A DNA stretch of 39,585 nucleotides from NCBI GenBank assembly GCA_025456085.1, contig JALOLF010000035.1, positions 1 through 39,585 of the forward strand. The letters are read 5' to 3'. The translations under genes were made by a program, and so were the position numbers. The first letter of the stretch is position 1; each line of letters starts with the position of its first letter. This document shows positions 23,308 to 31,883 of the stretch, piece after piece. The stretch is from Acidimicrobiales bacterium (GTDB lineage: Bacteria; Actinomycetota; Acidimicrobiia; Acidimicrobiales; Acidimicrobilacustridaceae). Under the pieces are notes generated by a model, which made no database searches, was not told the DNA's origin, and was given only the letters and a program-made list of their open reading frames with translations.

Positions 23308-23332
23308 AGGATAGAGGGCGGCCCGGTAGGAT
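23308..23332. promoter_or_regulatory. Divergent leaderless promoters (selA / fxsA)
   Basis: Minus strand TATCCT (23313-23308), 7 nt before the selA GTG. Plus strand TAGGAT (23327-23332), 6 nt before GTG 23339. Both fit within a 38-bp gap. Confidence 0.55.
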
Positions 23333-23338
23333 GGTCCC

Positions 23339-23875
23339 GTGGTGGTGCTCCTCTTCGTCCTGTTCATCGTCGTGCCCATCCTCGAGCTGGCGGTGATCGT
23401 GCAGGTCTCGGGTGCCATCGGCGTGCTCGCCACCATCGCCCTCCTCCTGGGCATCGGCATGCTCGGCTCGTGGCTGGTGAAGTACCAGGGCCTCGGTGTG
23501 CTGCGACGCATGCAGACCACCCTGGGCCAGGGCGACCTCCCCGCTCGGGAGCTCGTGGACGGGGTCCTCGTGCTGTTCGCCGGCGCGTTGCTGCTGACCC
23601 CCGGGTTCCTCACCGACGTGCTCGGGATCGTGCTGCTCGTGCCGCCCACGCGGGCCATGGTGCGCACGGTGCTGCTGCGCCGCTTCCGGCACCGCCTCGA
23701 AGCCGAGCTGGGCTTCATGGTGCCCGGAGCGGGACGGGCGACCGGGTCGTCTCCGGGCTTCACGGCGGGGCGCGTCCACACCGGCCGGGCGGTCTACGAC
23801 GTGGTCGACGTCGACGAGGCGCCGGCGCGGCCGTCACCGGGGGTCGACACCATCGAGCTGGGGCCGGGCACGTGA
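23339..23875 (+). CDS. fxsA: FxsA-family membrane protein
   Basis: A 178-residue protein with three or four hydrophobic segments: LLFVLFIVVPILELAVIVQV, IGVLATIALLLGIGMLGSWLV and the family block GVLVLFAGALLLTPGFLTDVLGIVLLVPPTRAMV, quoted here only by its ends. FxsA proteins are small inner-membrane proteins; in E. coli overexpression suppresses exclusion of phage T7 by F plasmid. Their normal role is unknown. A soluble tail ends VVDVDEAPARPSPGVDTIEL. The start is the first of three GTG codons, placed 6 nt after TAGGAT. It overlaps the Nudix gene by four bases (GTGA), so the two are coupled. Confidence 0.86.
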   Translation: MVVLLFVLFIVVPILELAVIVQVSGAIGVLATIALLLGIGMLGSWLVKYQGLGVLRRMQTTLGQGDLPARELVDGVLVLFAGALLLTPGFLTDVLGIVLLVPPTRAMVRTVLLRRFRHRLEAELGFMVPGAGRATGSSPGFTAGRVHTGRAVYDVVDVDEAPARPSPGVDTIELGPGT

Positions 23876-24756
23876 GCGCCTCCTCGCCCGTCGCCGAGGT
23901 GCCCCTGCGCGACGCCGCCACCGTCATGCTGGTCCGTGACGGCGAGACGGGCCTCGAGGTGTTCATGCTGCGCCGCAACCTCCGCAGCGACTTCGTGGGC
24001 GGGGCCTACGTCTTCCCCGGGGGCGGCGTGGACGACCACGACCGCCACGAGGACCTGGGCCGGGTCTGCGCCGGCCGCGACGACGCCGACGCCTCCTCGC
24101 AGCTCGACGTGGAGCGGGGCGGACTGGCCTTCTGGGTGGCGGCGGTGCGTGAGTCATTCGAAGAGGCCGGGGTGCTGCTGGCCTACGACCGCTCCGGCGG
24201 GATCGTGCGCCTCGACGACGACGCCGTCGCCGAGCGCTTCGGCGTGCACCGCCGCTCCGTGGACCGTGGCGAGCGGCGCCTGGTCGAGGTGTGCGCCGAG
24301 GAGGGCCTGCGCCTCGCCGTCGACCGCATCTTCTACTTCAGCCACTGGATCACCCCCGAAGGGGCGCCGCGTCGCTACGACACCCGCTTCTTCGTGGCCC
24401 GCGCCCCGGAGGCGCAGGAACCGCTCCACGACGACCGCGAGGTGATCGCCAACCTCTGGATCCGCCCGGAGGAGGCCCTGGCCCGCCACGAGGCCGGGGA
24501 GTACGAGATGGTCTTCCCGACGGTGCGCAGCCTCGAGACGCTGCGGCGCTTCGAGCGGGCCGACGACGTGGTCGAGGCCGCCCGGGCCATCGACCGGGTG
24601 CCCGCCATCCTGCCCCGCATCGTGGAGGACGCCAGCGGCTACCGCATCCTGCTGCCCGGCGACGACGGCTACGCCGACGCGGTGCCCGCGGTGCTTCCCG
24701 AGGGGGTACCCATGAACCGCATCGACATGACGTCCGGAGCGGGTCGTGCCCCGTAG
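23872..24756 (+). CDS. NUDIX hydrolase with interrupted Nudix box (NUDT19-like)
   Basis: A 294-residue protein. It opens DAATVMLVRDGETGLEVFMLRR, then YVFPGGGVDDHD. About 38 residues separate the GGG from the rest of the Nudix box, AAVRESFEEAGVLLA, so the box is split by an insertion, as in NUDT19-type acyl-CoA diphosphatases. The catalytic REx2EE residues are intact. A YFSHWITPEGAPRRYDTRFFVA segment follows, again typical of that group. It probably cleaves a pyrophosphate bond in CoA derivatives; the substrate is inferred from architecture only. It starts by overlap with fxsA and itself overlaps the MBL gene by 11 bp. Confidence 0.8.
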   Translation: MSASSPVAEVPLRDAATVMLVRDGETGLEVFMLRRNLRSDFVGGAYVFPGGGVDDHDRHEDLGRVCAGRDDADASSQLDVERGGLAFWVAAVRESFEEAGVLLAYDRSGGIVRLDDDAVAERFGVHRRSVDRGERRLVEVCAEEGLRLAVDRIFYFSHWITPEGAPRRYDTRFFVARAPEAQEPLHDDREVIANLWIRPEEALARHEAGEYEMVFPTVRSLETLRRFERADDVVEAARAIDRVPAILPRIVEDASGYRILLPGDDGYADAVPAVLPEGVPMNRIDMTSGAGRAP

Positions 24757-25612
24757 GCGGGTGGCCGCGCCCGTCGACGACGCGCCCGTCGAGCCGGAAC
24801 CGCTGGTCCCGGGCGTGGCCCGGGCGCTGAGCCCCCTGGCCCGACGGATCCTGGCCCACAACCCGGGACGCATGACCGGCCCCGGGACCAACACCTACCT
24901 GGTGGGCATCGACGAGATCGTGGTGATCGACCCCGGTCCCGAGGACGACGAGCACCTCGACGCCATCTGTGGCTGCGGCGGTGACCGCATCCGGTGGATC
25001 GCCCTCACCCACACCCACCCCGACCACGCGCCGTCGGCGCTGGCCCTGAAGCAGCGCACCGGGGCCGAGCTGCTGGCCTTCAACGCCCGCGACGGCATCA
25101 AGCCCGACCGCCGGATCGGCGACGGCTTCACCATCGAGGCCACCGAGTTCCGGCTCACGGCCGTGCACACGCCGGGCCACGCCTCGAACCACCTCTGCTA
25201 CCTGCTCGAGGAGGAGCGCCTGCTGTTCTCCGGCGATCACCTCATGGAGGGGTCCACGGTGGTGATCCGCCCGCCCGACGGCGACATGGTCGCCTACCTG
25301 GCGTCGCTCGAGAAGGTCCGCAAGCTGCGACTGCGGGCCATCGCCCCCGGGCACGGTCGGGTGATCGAACAGCCCAACGAGGTCATCGACTGGTACCTGG
25401 CCCACCGCCACGAGCGCGAGGCCGCCGTGCTGGCCGCGCTGCGCGAGGCGGGGACGGCCAAGGTCGACGACCTGCTACCGGTGGTCTACGCCGACGTCGA
25501 TGCCGAGCTGCTGCCCGTGGCCCGGTACAGCCTGCACGCGCACCTGCTCAAGCTGGCCGGCGAGGGCCGGGCCGCCGGCAGGACGCTCACCGGCAAGTGG
25601 ACCGCGACCTGA
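24746..25612 (+). CDS. Metallo-beta-lactamase-fold hydrolase (LACTB2-like)
   Basis: A 288-residue protein with NPGRMTGPGTNTYLVG, VVIDPGPEDDEH, the zinc motif THTHPDHAPSA, VHTPGHASNHLCYLLEE, FSGDHLMEGSTVVI and APGHGRVI. A C-terminal winged-helix-like segment (about 215-288, REAGTAKVDDLLPVVYADVD) is typical of LACTB2-type proteins, several of which are endoribonucleases while others are thioester hydrolases. The zinc ligands are all present. GTG 24746 lies inside the end of the Nudix gene. The fxsA-Nudix-MBL run is one translationally coupled unit; the Nudix and MBL pairing could suggest joint handling of CoA thioesters (inference). Confidence 0.82.
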   Translation: MPRRRVAAPVDDAPVEPEPLVPGVARALSPLARRILAHNPGRMTGPGTNTYLVGIDEIVVIDPGPEDDEHLDAICGCGGDRIRWIALTHTHPDHAPSALALKQRTGAELLAFNARDGIKPDRRIGDGFTIEATEFRLTAVHTPGHASNHLCYLLEEERLLFSGDHLMEGSTVVIRPPDGDMVAYLASLEKVRKLRLRAIAPGHGRVIEQPNEVIDWYLAHRHEREAAVLAALREAGTAKVDDLLPVVYADVDAELLPVARYSLHAHLLKLAGEGRAAGRTLTGKWTAT

Positions 25613-25658
25613 GCCCGTCCCGTCGCACAGGTGACATCGCGGTCGAGCACCCCCGGCG

Positions 25659-26894
25659 CTAGAAGTCGGAGGCCTCCGGGGCGAAGGCGCCCCAGTCTCC
25701 GTCACCCGCGCCGGTGGCGTCCGGCGTGGGCGAGTCGGCGTGCGTGTCCGGCGCGAGGAGCGCAACACACGCGAGGGCGGTGGTGATCGGGACGGCGAGG
25801 ACGAGGCCGATGCTGCCGGCGAGGGTGCGGATGATCTCCATGGCGACCGCCTCGCCGGTTGCGACGCGGTGCCAGGGCTGGTCTCCCTGGAGGAAGACGA
25901 GGAGCAGGGGGAGCGATGCCCCTGCGTAAGCCAGCACGAGCGTGTTGACGGTCGACGCGATGTGATCGCGGCCGATGCGGATGGCCGCCCGGTACAGCTG
26001 CCAGCGTGGCCGGTCGGGGTCGGCTCGCTGGAGCTCGGCGACGGCGGAGACCTGGGTCACGGTCACGTCGTCGATCACACCGAGCGCACCGACCACGATC
26101 CCGGCGACCAGGAGGGCCTGGAGGTCCAGCGTCGAGTCGGCCACACGGAGGATCTCGCCCTCGGCGGAGGCCAGGCCCGACAGCGATGTCAGGCTGACGA
26201 AGACGTGCGCGAGAGCGGCCACCACGACGAGGGCGGCCAGGGTCCCTACCAGGGCAACGGTGGTGGAGGCGCGCAGGCCGTGGGCCAGGTAGAGGGCCGC
26301 CACCGCGATCGCGACGGTCGCGGCCATGGCCACCCCGACCGCGGGGTTCCCCCGGAGGAGCGAAGGAAGGAGGAACGCGAAGATGACCGCGAAGCTGACG
26401 GCGACCCCGGCGAGTGCCCGGACTCCGACGATGCCGCCGAAGGCCACGACGACGACCACGAAGAGGCCAGCCAGCAGCAGAAGCGGCGTCGAGCGCTGGA
26501 AGTCCACGAAGGAGTAGGCGATGGACGGATCGACCGCGAGGTTGCGGCGCAGCACCACGTCGTCGCCGGCGTTCAGGTCCGGGACGTCGAAGTCGGTGTC
26601 GAACACGAGAAGCTGGGCCACGTCCCCCTCGGTCGGTCCGGAGGTCACCGTCGCCGAGATGCGGCGACAGCCGGTCGGCACGCCCTCGATCTCGACACTG
26701 GAGCAGTCCTCCGTGGTGACCCGGGTGATCGTGGCGTCCACGTAGTCGGCGTCGACACCCGGGTTCAGCTCGGGTCCGGGTCCGGTGGGCCACCAGATCA
26801 CCATGGCGGTGGCGGCGCACACCGTGACCGCCGCCACCACCGCGAGGAGCCACCGCCGCAGCCCGGTGGCGTCGACGTCATGGCCGTGGTTCAT
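25659..26894 (-). CDS. YibE/F-family membrane protein
   Basis: A 411-residue protein with an N-terminal membrane helix (RRWLLAVVAAVTVCAATAMVIWW), an extracytoplasmic segment of ~95 residues, then about seven membrane helices (for example LLLLAGLFVVVVVAFGGIVG, LVVVAALAHVFVSL and LAGSIGLVLAVPITTALACV). The family mark GVIDDVTVTQVSAVAEL (about residue 275) is present, with LYRAAIRIGRDHIASTVNTL after it. YibE/F proteins are predicted transporters or channels of unknown substrate. ATG 26894 lies 15 nt after the stop of the solute-binding lipoprotein gene, so both are likely on one transcript. The 46-bp convergent gap to the MBL gene contains nothing notable. Confidence 0.85.
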   Translation of the reverse strand: MNHGHDVDATGLRRWLLAVVAAVTVCAATAMVIWWPTGPGPELNPGVDADYVDATITRVTTEDCSSVEIEGVPTGCRRISATVTSGPTEGDVAQLLVFDTDFDVPDLNAGDDVVLRRNLAVDPSIAYSFVDFQRSTPLLLLAGLFVVVVVAFGGIVGVRALAGVAVSFAVIFAFLLPSLLRGNPAVGVAMAATVAIAVAALYLAHGLRASTTVALVGTLAALVVVAALAHVFVSLTSLSGLASAEGEILRVADSTLDLQALLVAGIVVGALGVIDDVTVTQVSAVAELQRADPDRPRWQLYRAAIRIGRDHIASTVNTLVLAYAGASLPLLLVFLQGDQPWHRVATGEAVAMEIIRTLAGSIGLVLAVPITTALACVALLAPDTHADSPTPDATGAGDGDWGAFAPEASDF

Positions 26895-26909
26895 GACCGC
26901 GAGCCGGGG

Positions 26910-28607
26910 TCAGGACTGGATCCAGGTGGCCGTGAGGCGGGTAACGCTGCCGAAGCCGCCGGGGCCGCCCACGGGCAGCGAGGGCGAGCCGTCGGGCAGC
27001 GGGCCGTTGGTGATGCCCCGCACCTCGGGGCCGGCGCCGATGACCCACGTGGTGTGGTTCAGCCAGATGAAGGGCAGCAGCTCGTTGAAGCGCTGCTGCA
27101 GGTCGGCGTAGGCGTCCTTGCGCACCGCCTCGTCCTGGGTGGCGCGCGCCGTGTTCAGGGCCTCGTCGACCTGGTCGTCGCGCAGACGGGCGATGTTCAG
27201 GCCGAGGGTGCCGACGTCGGTGGCGTTGTCCGAGATCCACCACACGTAGTCGAAGTCGGGGTCCGGCGATCCGAACTGACGCCACAGGTCGCTCTGGAAG
27301 TTGCCGCTCAACACGTCGAGGATCTCGTTCACCTCCTCCTTCTGGTCGATGGTCACGTCCATGCCGACCGCTGCGAAGGCCTGTTGGAGGAACTGGGCGT
27401 TGTCCGAGACGTCCGGCGTGATGGAGATCGAGAAAGCGAGCGGCTCGCCGTTGGTGGCCTCGTACTCCTCGACCAGGCGGCGGGCCTCGTCGGGGTCGTA
27501 GGCCGGGAACGCCGTGTCGGAGTAGTACTTCGTGCCCGGGGTGAACACGCTGTCGGCGACGGTCGGCACGCCGTCGTAGAGCACGTCGTTGTAGGCCTCC
27601 CGATCGGTGGCGTGGGCCACGGCCTGACGGGCGACGGGGTCGTCGAAGGGCGGTGCCGCCGTGTTGAGCAGCAGGAAGCGCTCCTCGGCCTCGCTGCGGT
27701 CCCACACGAGCTGGGCGTCGCCCGCCTCGGCCAGGTCCTCGAGACGCCGGATGGGCAGCGAGTCGGTGGTGTGCAGCATGTCGATCTCGCCCGTCTCGAG
27801 GGCCGTCACCCGGGTCTGCTCGTCGGTCAGGGGACGGAACTCCACACCATCGAGGTAGGGCAGCGGGTTGCCCGTCTCGTCGCGCTGCCAGTACGTGTCG
27901 TTGCGGGTCACCGTGAGCCGGTCGCCGGTGCGCCAGTCCTCGAACACGAACGGCCCGGTCCCCACCGGCGCCGTGGCGGTGCTCGACGGCGCCGGCACCA
28001 TGCCGAGCTGACCGGTCAGCGTCGAGGGGAAGGACGCCCAGGAGGTCGTCATCACGAACCGGGCCGTCAGCTCGTCGACGACCTCCACCCGCTCCAGCGC
28101 GGCGAGCGCCGGTCGGGTGAGCCCGGACTGCAGGTGCCGCTCGAAGACGTCGGCGACGGCCTGGGCCGTCAGCGGCGTCGAGTCGTGGAACTGCACCCCG
28201 GCGCGCAAGGTGATCTCCCACGACGTGTACGTCTCGTCGTGGGAGAACGACTCGGCCAGGTAGGGCTGCGCGACCGAGTCGGCGTCGTAGGCGGCGAGCG
28301 GGTCGTAGATGGTGAGGCCCACGATGGTGCCCGGTGGCGACCACCGGTTGTCCACCGGATCCCAGCCGTCGGTCTCGGCGTCGAGGCCGTACACGAGCGT
28401 GCCACCGGGCGTGGGCGCGCCGTCGGGCGCGATGGTCACGTCCGTCCCGACGCCGGTGTCGGTCTCGCCCGGGGCCGTCGCGTCCTGCTCGGACGCGGGC
28501 TCCTCGGCGTCATCGTCGCCCGATCCGCAGGCGGCGGCGAGCAGGCCGACCAACGCGAGCGATGCCAGCAACAGCGTGGGCAGATGGTGTCCGCGGGACC
28601 GTTCCAT
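26910..28607 (-). CDS. ABC transporter solute-binding lipoprotein, family 5 (peptide/nickel type)
   Basis: A 565-residue secreted lipoprotein. The signal peptide LLLASLALVGLLAAAC has a lipobox ending at Cys27, then an acidic low-complexity linker and the family 5 start GGTLVYGLDAETDGWDPVDNRW. Typical blocks are PYLAESFSHDETYTSWEITLRAGVQFHD (partly quoted), TGPFVFEDWRTGDRLTVTRN, NPLPYLDGVEFR, ALETGEIDM and ARQAVAHATDREAYND. It would bind oligopeptides or similar ligands for an ABC importer, but no permease or ATPase genes follow; the next gene is YibE/F. ATG 28607 has a strong GGGGGGAG just upstream. It is divergent from the aldehyde dehydrogenase across a 153-bp gap. Confidence 0.9.
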   Translation of the reverse strand: MERSRGHHLPTLLLASLALVGLLAAACGSGDDDAEEPASEQDATAPGETDTGVGTDVTIAPDGAPTPGGTLVYGLDAETDGWDPVDNRWSPPGTIVGLTIYDPLAAYDADSVAQPYLAESFSHDETYTSWEITLRAGVQFHDSTPLTAQAVADVFERHLQSGLTRPALAALERVEVVDELTARFVMTTSWASFPSTLTGQLGMVPAPSSTATAPVGTGPFVFEDWRTGDRLTVTRNDTYWQRDETGNPLPYLDGVEFRPLTDEQTRVTALETGEIDMLHTTDSLPIRRLEDLAEAGDAQLVWDRSEAEERFLLLNTAAPPFDDPVARQAVAHATDREAYNDVLYDGVPTVADSVFTPGTKYYSDTAFPAYDPDEARRLVEEYEATNGEPLAFSISITPDVSDNAQFLQQAFAAVGMDVTIDQKEEVNEILDVLSGNFQSDLWRQFGSPDPDFDYVWWISDNATDVGTLGLNIARLRDDQVDEALNTARATQDEAVRKDAYADLQQRFNELLPFIWLNHTTWVIGAGPEVRGITNGPLPDGSPSLPVGGPGGFGSVTRLTATWIQS

Positions 28608-28760
28608 GAGCTCCCCCCTTGGTGCAGCTCCCACCCTTGCACATGGCTCGGGGTGTCGGCCCGGAAGCGAAGCGGCTAGCGTCGCGGTCCTACCGTCCGA
28701 CCGGCGGGGGCTCGACCGGGGTCGCCTCGCCGTACGCAGTCACCCAGGGGGAATTCGGGC

Positions 28761-30278
28761 ATGGCCGACTACAAGTTGTTGATCGACGGCGAGCTCGTCG
28801 AGGCAGCATCCGGCGAGACCTTCGCCAGCACCAACCCCGGCACCGGGGAGAAGATCGCCGATGTCGCCAAGGCCGGTCGTGAGGACACGATCCGGGCGCT
28901 CGAGGCGGCCCGCCGGGCCTTCGACGAGGGGCCGTGGTCGCGCACCACGCCCAAGGAGCGGGCAGAGAAGCTGCGGGCCATCGCCCAGCTGATCACCGAC
29001 AACCAGGCCGAGCTGAGCGAGATCGAGGCGCTCGACGGCGGCGGCACCATCCGCAAGGCCATGCTGGCCGACGTGCCCGGTGCGGCCTCGACCTTCGAGT
29101 GGTACGCCCGCATGGCCGAGGAGAACGACGAGCAGGTGGAGCTCGAGGGCTCGCCGTTCCCCATCTCGCAGAACTACAAGCGCTACGAGCCCTACGGCGT
29201 GTGCACGGGCATCATCCCGTGGAACTTCCCCTTCATCATGGCCTCGTGGAAGGTGGCGCCGGCATTGGCAGCCGGCAACACGTCGGTGCTGAAGCCGGCG
29301 TCCTACACCTCGCTCAGCGCGCTCAAGCTGGGCCAGCTCATCGCCGAGGCGGACATCCTGCCGCCGGGCGTGCTCAACGTGCTGGCCGGCCCCGGTGGCA
29401 CCGTGGGCGAGGAGATGGCCGCCAACCCGCTGGTCGACAAGACGGCGTTCACCGGCTCCACCGAGGTGGGCCGTCGCATCATGCAGCTCGCCTCGGGCAC
29501 CGTGAAGGCCGTGACCCTGGAGCTGGGCGGCAAGTCGGCCAACATCGTGCTCGACGACGCCGACCTCGACATCGCCGCCGCGGCCGTGTTGTTCGGCACC
29601 TTCTTCCACAACGGCCAGGTGTGCGAGTCCGGCACCCGGGCGCTCGTGCAGCGCAAGGTCTACGACGAGTTCGTGAGCCTGCTCGTGGACCGCGCCGGCA
29701 AGATCGTCATCGGCAGCCAGCTCGACATGGACACCGATCTCGGCCCCCTCGTGCACCGCAGCCAGGTCGAGACCGTCGAGCGCTACGTGGCCCTCGGCCG
29801 CGAGGAGGTCGGCGAGCCGATCTGCGGCGGGTCCAAGCCCGACGCCTTGGCCGACGGCCTCGACCGCGACGCCTTCTACCGGCCGACGATCTTCGCCGAC
29901 GTCGACAACAAGGCCAAGATCGCCCAGGAGGAGATCTTCGGCCCCGTGCTGTGCGTGATCCCCTTCGACACCGACGACGAGGCGGTGGCCATCGCCAACG
30001 ACTCGATCTACGGCCTCGGCGGTGGCGTGCAGTCCGGCAACCTGGACCGGGCGCAGGCCGTGGCGTCGCGCATGCGCACCGGCACCGTGTGGATCAACGA
30101 CTACCACATGCTCGCCCCGCCGAGGCCCTTCGGCGGCTACAAGCAGTCCGGCGTCGGCCGCGAGCTGGGCATCGAGGGCTACCGCGCCTACCAGCAGGTC
30201 AAGCACGTGTATGTCAACCCCGAGACGGCGGGTCGTGACAACCACTTCCACTTCGCGGTGCTGAGCGCCAACATCTAG
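28761..30278 (+). CDS. NAD(P)-dependent aldehyde dehydrogenase
   Basis: A 505-residue ALDH-superfamily enzyme oxidising an aldehyde to its acid. The cofactor and catalytic blocks are GIIPWNFPFIMASWKVAPAL, LKPASYTSLSAL, TAFTGSTEVGRRIM, LELGGKSANIV (Glu254) and NGQVCESGTRALV with nucleophile Cys288; EEIFGPVLCVIPF and PFGGYKQSGVGRELG lie near the end. The length and motif spacing match broad betaine/phenylacetaldehyde-type ALDHs; the substrate is not predictable. ATG 28761 has AGGGGGAA at good distance. Its stop TAG and the stop of the convergent MBL gene share the palindrome CTAG. Confidence 0.92.
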   Translation: MADYKLLIDGELVEAASGETFASTNPGTGEKIADVAKAGREDTIRALEAARRAFDEGPWSRTTPKERAEKLRAIAQLITDNQAELSEIEALDGGGTIRKAMLADVPGAASTFEWYARMAEENDEQVELEGSPFPISQNYKRYEPYGVCTGIIPWNFPFIMASWKVAPALAAGNTSVLKPASYTSLSALKLGQLIAEADILPPGVLNVLAGPGGTVGEEMAANPLVDKTAFTGSTEVGRRIMQLASGTVKAVTLELGGKSANIVLDDADLDIAAAAVLFGTFFHNGQVCESGTRALVQRKVYDEFVSLLVDRAGKIVIGSQLDMDTDLGPLVHRSQVETVERYVALGREEVGEPICGGSKPDALADGLDRDAFYRPTIFADVDNKAKIAQEEIFGPVLCVIPFDTDDEAVAIANDSIYGLGGGVQSGNLDRAQAVASRMRTGTVWINDYHMLAPPRPFGGYKQSGVGRELGIEGYRAYQQVKHVYVNPETAGRDNHFHFAVLSANI

Positions 30279-31306
30279 CGCACGCGGTACTCGAGCAGGC
30301 CGGCGGTCTCCCGCCGGTCTGCTCTGCCGCGTCGGCGCAGGTGCTCGAGGTGGGCGTAGGTCTCGCTCTCGGCCATGGGGCCCCAGTTGCGCTCCGCGAA
30401 CAGCCGGCGCGCCAGCGTGGGCACGCTCGCCCAGCCCTCGGCGTCGGACAGCCGGCCGAGCACCTCGAGCCGGTCCTCGTGGTGGGCCTTGATGGCCTCC
30501 ACCCGCCCGGGGAGGTCGGTGAGCGGGTGACCGTGGGCGGGCAGCACGACCGTCACGTCGGGCAGGGCGGCCACCCGGTCCAGCGACTCCACGTAGCGGG
30601 CGAGCGGGTCGCCCTCCACCAGGCCCGAGATGTGGGGCGTGATGGTGGGCAGGACGTGGTCGCCCGACAGCAGCACGCCCTCGGTGGGGTCCCACAGGCA
30701 GAGGTGGTCCTCGGTGTGACCCGGCGTGAACAGGGCGAACCACTCCCGCCCGGCGAGCACGATGGGGTCCTCGTCGGCCAGACGCAGGCTCGGGTGCGGG
30801 GGCCGGAACCACGCCAGGGCCTGCCGGAAGCGGTCCATGACGGCCCGCCGGTGCTGGGGCACGGTGTCGTCGAGGGGTGAACCCCACGGCGCCCGCAGGT
30901 TCCACGGCAGGTTCGGGTCGGTGTCGTCGAGCTCGTCGTCCACGGCATCGCCCTGGACGTCGAAGGCGTCGAACCAGGTCTTGAACGTCTCGGAGGCCAC
31001 GATGCGCGCCCCGGAGGTCTCGGCCAGCAGGCCGGCCGCGCCGAAGTGATCGGGGTGCGAGTGGGTGACGAACACGGTGTGCACCCGCCGCAGCGGCACA
31101 CCGGCGGCGTCCAGCCGTGCGCCCAGCGCCGTCCAGCTCTCCTCGCCCGGCAGGCCCGGGTCCACCAGGGCCACCCCCCGGTCGTCCTCGAGCAGGTAGG
31201 TGTTGACGTGGCGCAGACCCGGCAGCTCGATGGGGAGCTGGAGGCGCAGCACCCCCGGCGCCACCTCGGTGACCTCCTCCGAGGCGGGCTGCTGCTCCTG
31301 CTTCAA
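30275..31306 (-). CDS. Metallo-beta-lactamase-fold hydrolase, coupled to orn
   Basis: A 343-residue protein with VNTYLLEDDRGVALVDPGLPG, the zinc motif FVTHSHPDHFGAAGLLAE, FTPGHTEDHLCLWDP, LLSGDHVLP and LPAHGHPLTDL. All expected zinc ligands are present. A ~60-residue helical C-terminal extension follows (EAIKAHHEDRLEVLGRL onwards), as in many glyoxalase-II-like or LACTB2-like hydrolases. The substrate is unknown. The TTG start at 31306 (LKQEQQPASEE) overlaps the orn stop (TTGA) and is preceded by GGGGAG, so translation is coupled to oligoribonuclease. The 3' end shares four bases with the aldehyde dehydrogenase stop. Confidence 0.82.
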   Translation of the reverse strand: MKQEQQPASEEVTEVAPGVLRLQLPIELPGLRHVNTYLLEDDRGVALVDPGLPGEESWTALGARLDAAGVPLRRVHTVFVTHSHPDHFGAAGLLAETSGARIVASETFKTWFDAFDVQGDAVDDELDDTDPNLPWNLRAPWGSPLDDTVPQHRRAVMDRFRQALAWFRPPHPSLRLADEDPIVLAGREWFALFTPGHTEDHLCLWDPTEGVLLSGDHVLPTITPHISGLVEGDPLARYVESLDRVAALPDVTVVLPAHGHPLTDLPGRVEAIKAHHEDRLEVLGRLSDAEGWASVPTLARRLFAERNWGPMAESETYAHLEHLRRRGRADRRETAGLLEYRVR

Positions 31307-31860
31307 CTCCCCGCGTCCTCGGCGCCGCGGACCCGGCAGAAGGCCTCCCGGTAGTAGCGCAGCTCGGCGAGGCTCTCCCGGATGTCGTCGAGGGCGCGGT
31401 GCCCCTCGGCCTTGCGCGGCGCGGCACCGAGGATGGCGGGGTTCCAGCGCTTGGCCAGCTCCTTGAGGGTCGACACGTCCACCGAGCGGTAGTGCAGGAA
31501 CTGCTCGATCTCGGGGAGGTGGGCCGCCAGGAACCGGCGGTCGGTGCCGATCGAGTTCCCGCACAGGGGCACGGAGCGGGGTTCGCCGATGTGCTCGCGC
31601 AGGAAGGCCAGCGTGCGCTCGCCCGCCTCGGCCAACGTGATCGTGGATGCCTCGATCTCGGCCAGCAGACCCGACCGGGTGTGCATCTGGCGCACGACAT
31701 CACCCATGGTGGCCAGGACCTCGGGGGGCTGGTGCACGACCAGGTCGGGACCCTCGGCCACCAGCTCGAGGTCGTCGTCGGTGACGAGGGTGGCGATCTC
31801 CACGATGCGGTCGGTGGCGGGGTCGAGCCCGGTCATCTCCAGGTCCATCCAGGCGAGCAT
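31303..31860 (-). CDS. orn: Oligoribonuclease
   Basis: A 185-residue DEDDh 3'-5' exonuclease that degrades 2-5-nt RNAs, including pGpG, the breakdown product of c-di-GMP. Exo I is WMDLEMTGLDP, Exo II lies in CGNSIGTDRRFLAAHLPEIE, and Exo III is HRALDDIRESLAELRYYRE, with the active-site His. KRWNPAILGAAPRKAEGHRA is also characteristic. ATG 31860 has TACGCT (31873-31868, complement) 7 nt upstream and is back-to-back with the dut promoter. Its likely relevance to c-di-GMP turnover fits the GGDEF genes in the window (inference). The MBL gene follows by overlap. Confidence 0.94.
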   Translation of the reverse strand: MLAWMDLEMTGLDPATDRIVEIATLVTDDDLELVAEGPDLVVHQPPEVLATMGDVVRQMHTRSGLLAEIEASTITLAEAGERTLAFLREHIGEPRSVPLCGNSIGTDRRFLAAHLPEIEQFLHYRSVDVSTLKELAKRWNPAILGAAPRKAEGHRALDDIRESLAELRYYREAFCRVRGAEDAGS

Positions 31861-31867
31861 GGCGGGC

Positions 31868-31877
31868 AGCGTAGGCT
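31868..31877. promoter_or_regulatory. Overlapping divergent leaderless promoters (orn / dut)
   Basis: Minus strand TACGCT (31873-31868) is 7 nt before the orn ATG. Plus strand TAGGCT (31872-31877) is 6 nt before the dut GTG. The two hexamers share 31872-31873, and the whole intergenic region is 23 bp. Confidence 0.6.
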
Positions 31878-31883
31878 CTCGCC

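Noticed and set aside
25740-28679. Very long plus-strand open frame opposite YibE/F and the lipoprotein gene
   Set aside because: Low-complexity Asp/Gly/Val/His-rich translation, antisense to two well-supported genes; an artefact of high GC.
28740-31703. Long minus-strand frame opposite the aldehyde dehydrogenase
   Set aside because: It crosses out of frame through the MBL and orn genes and has no recognisable motif.
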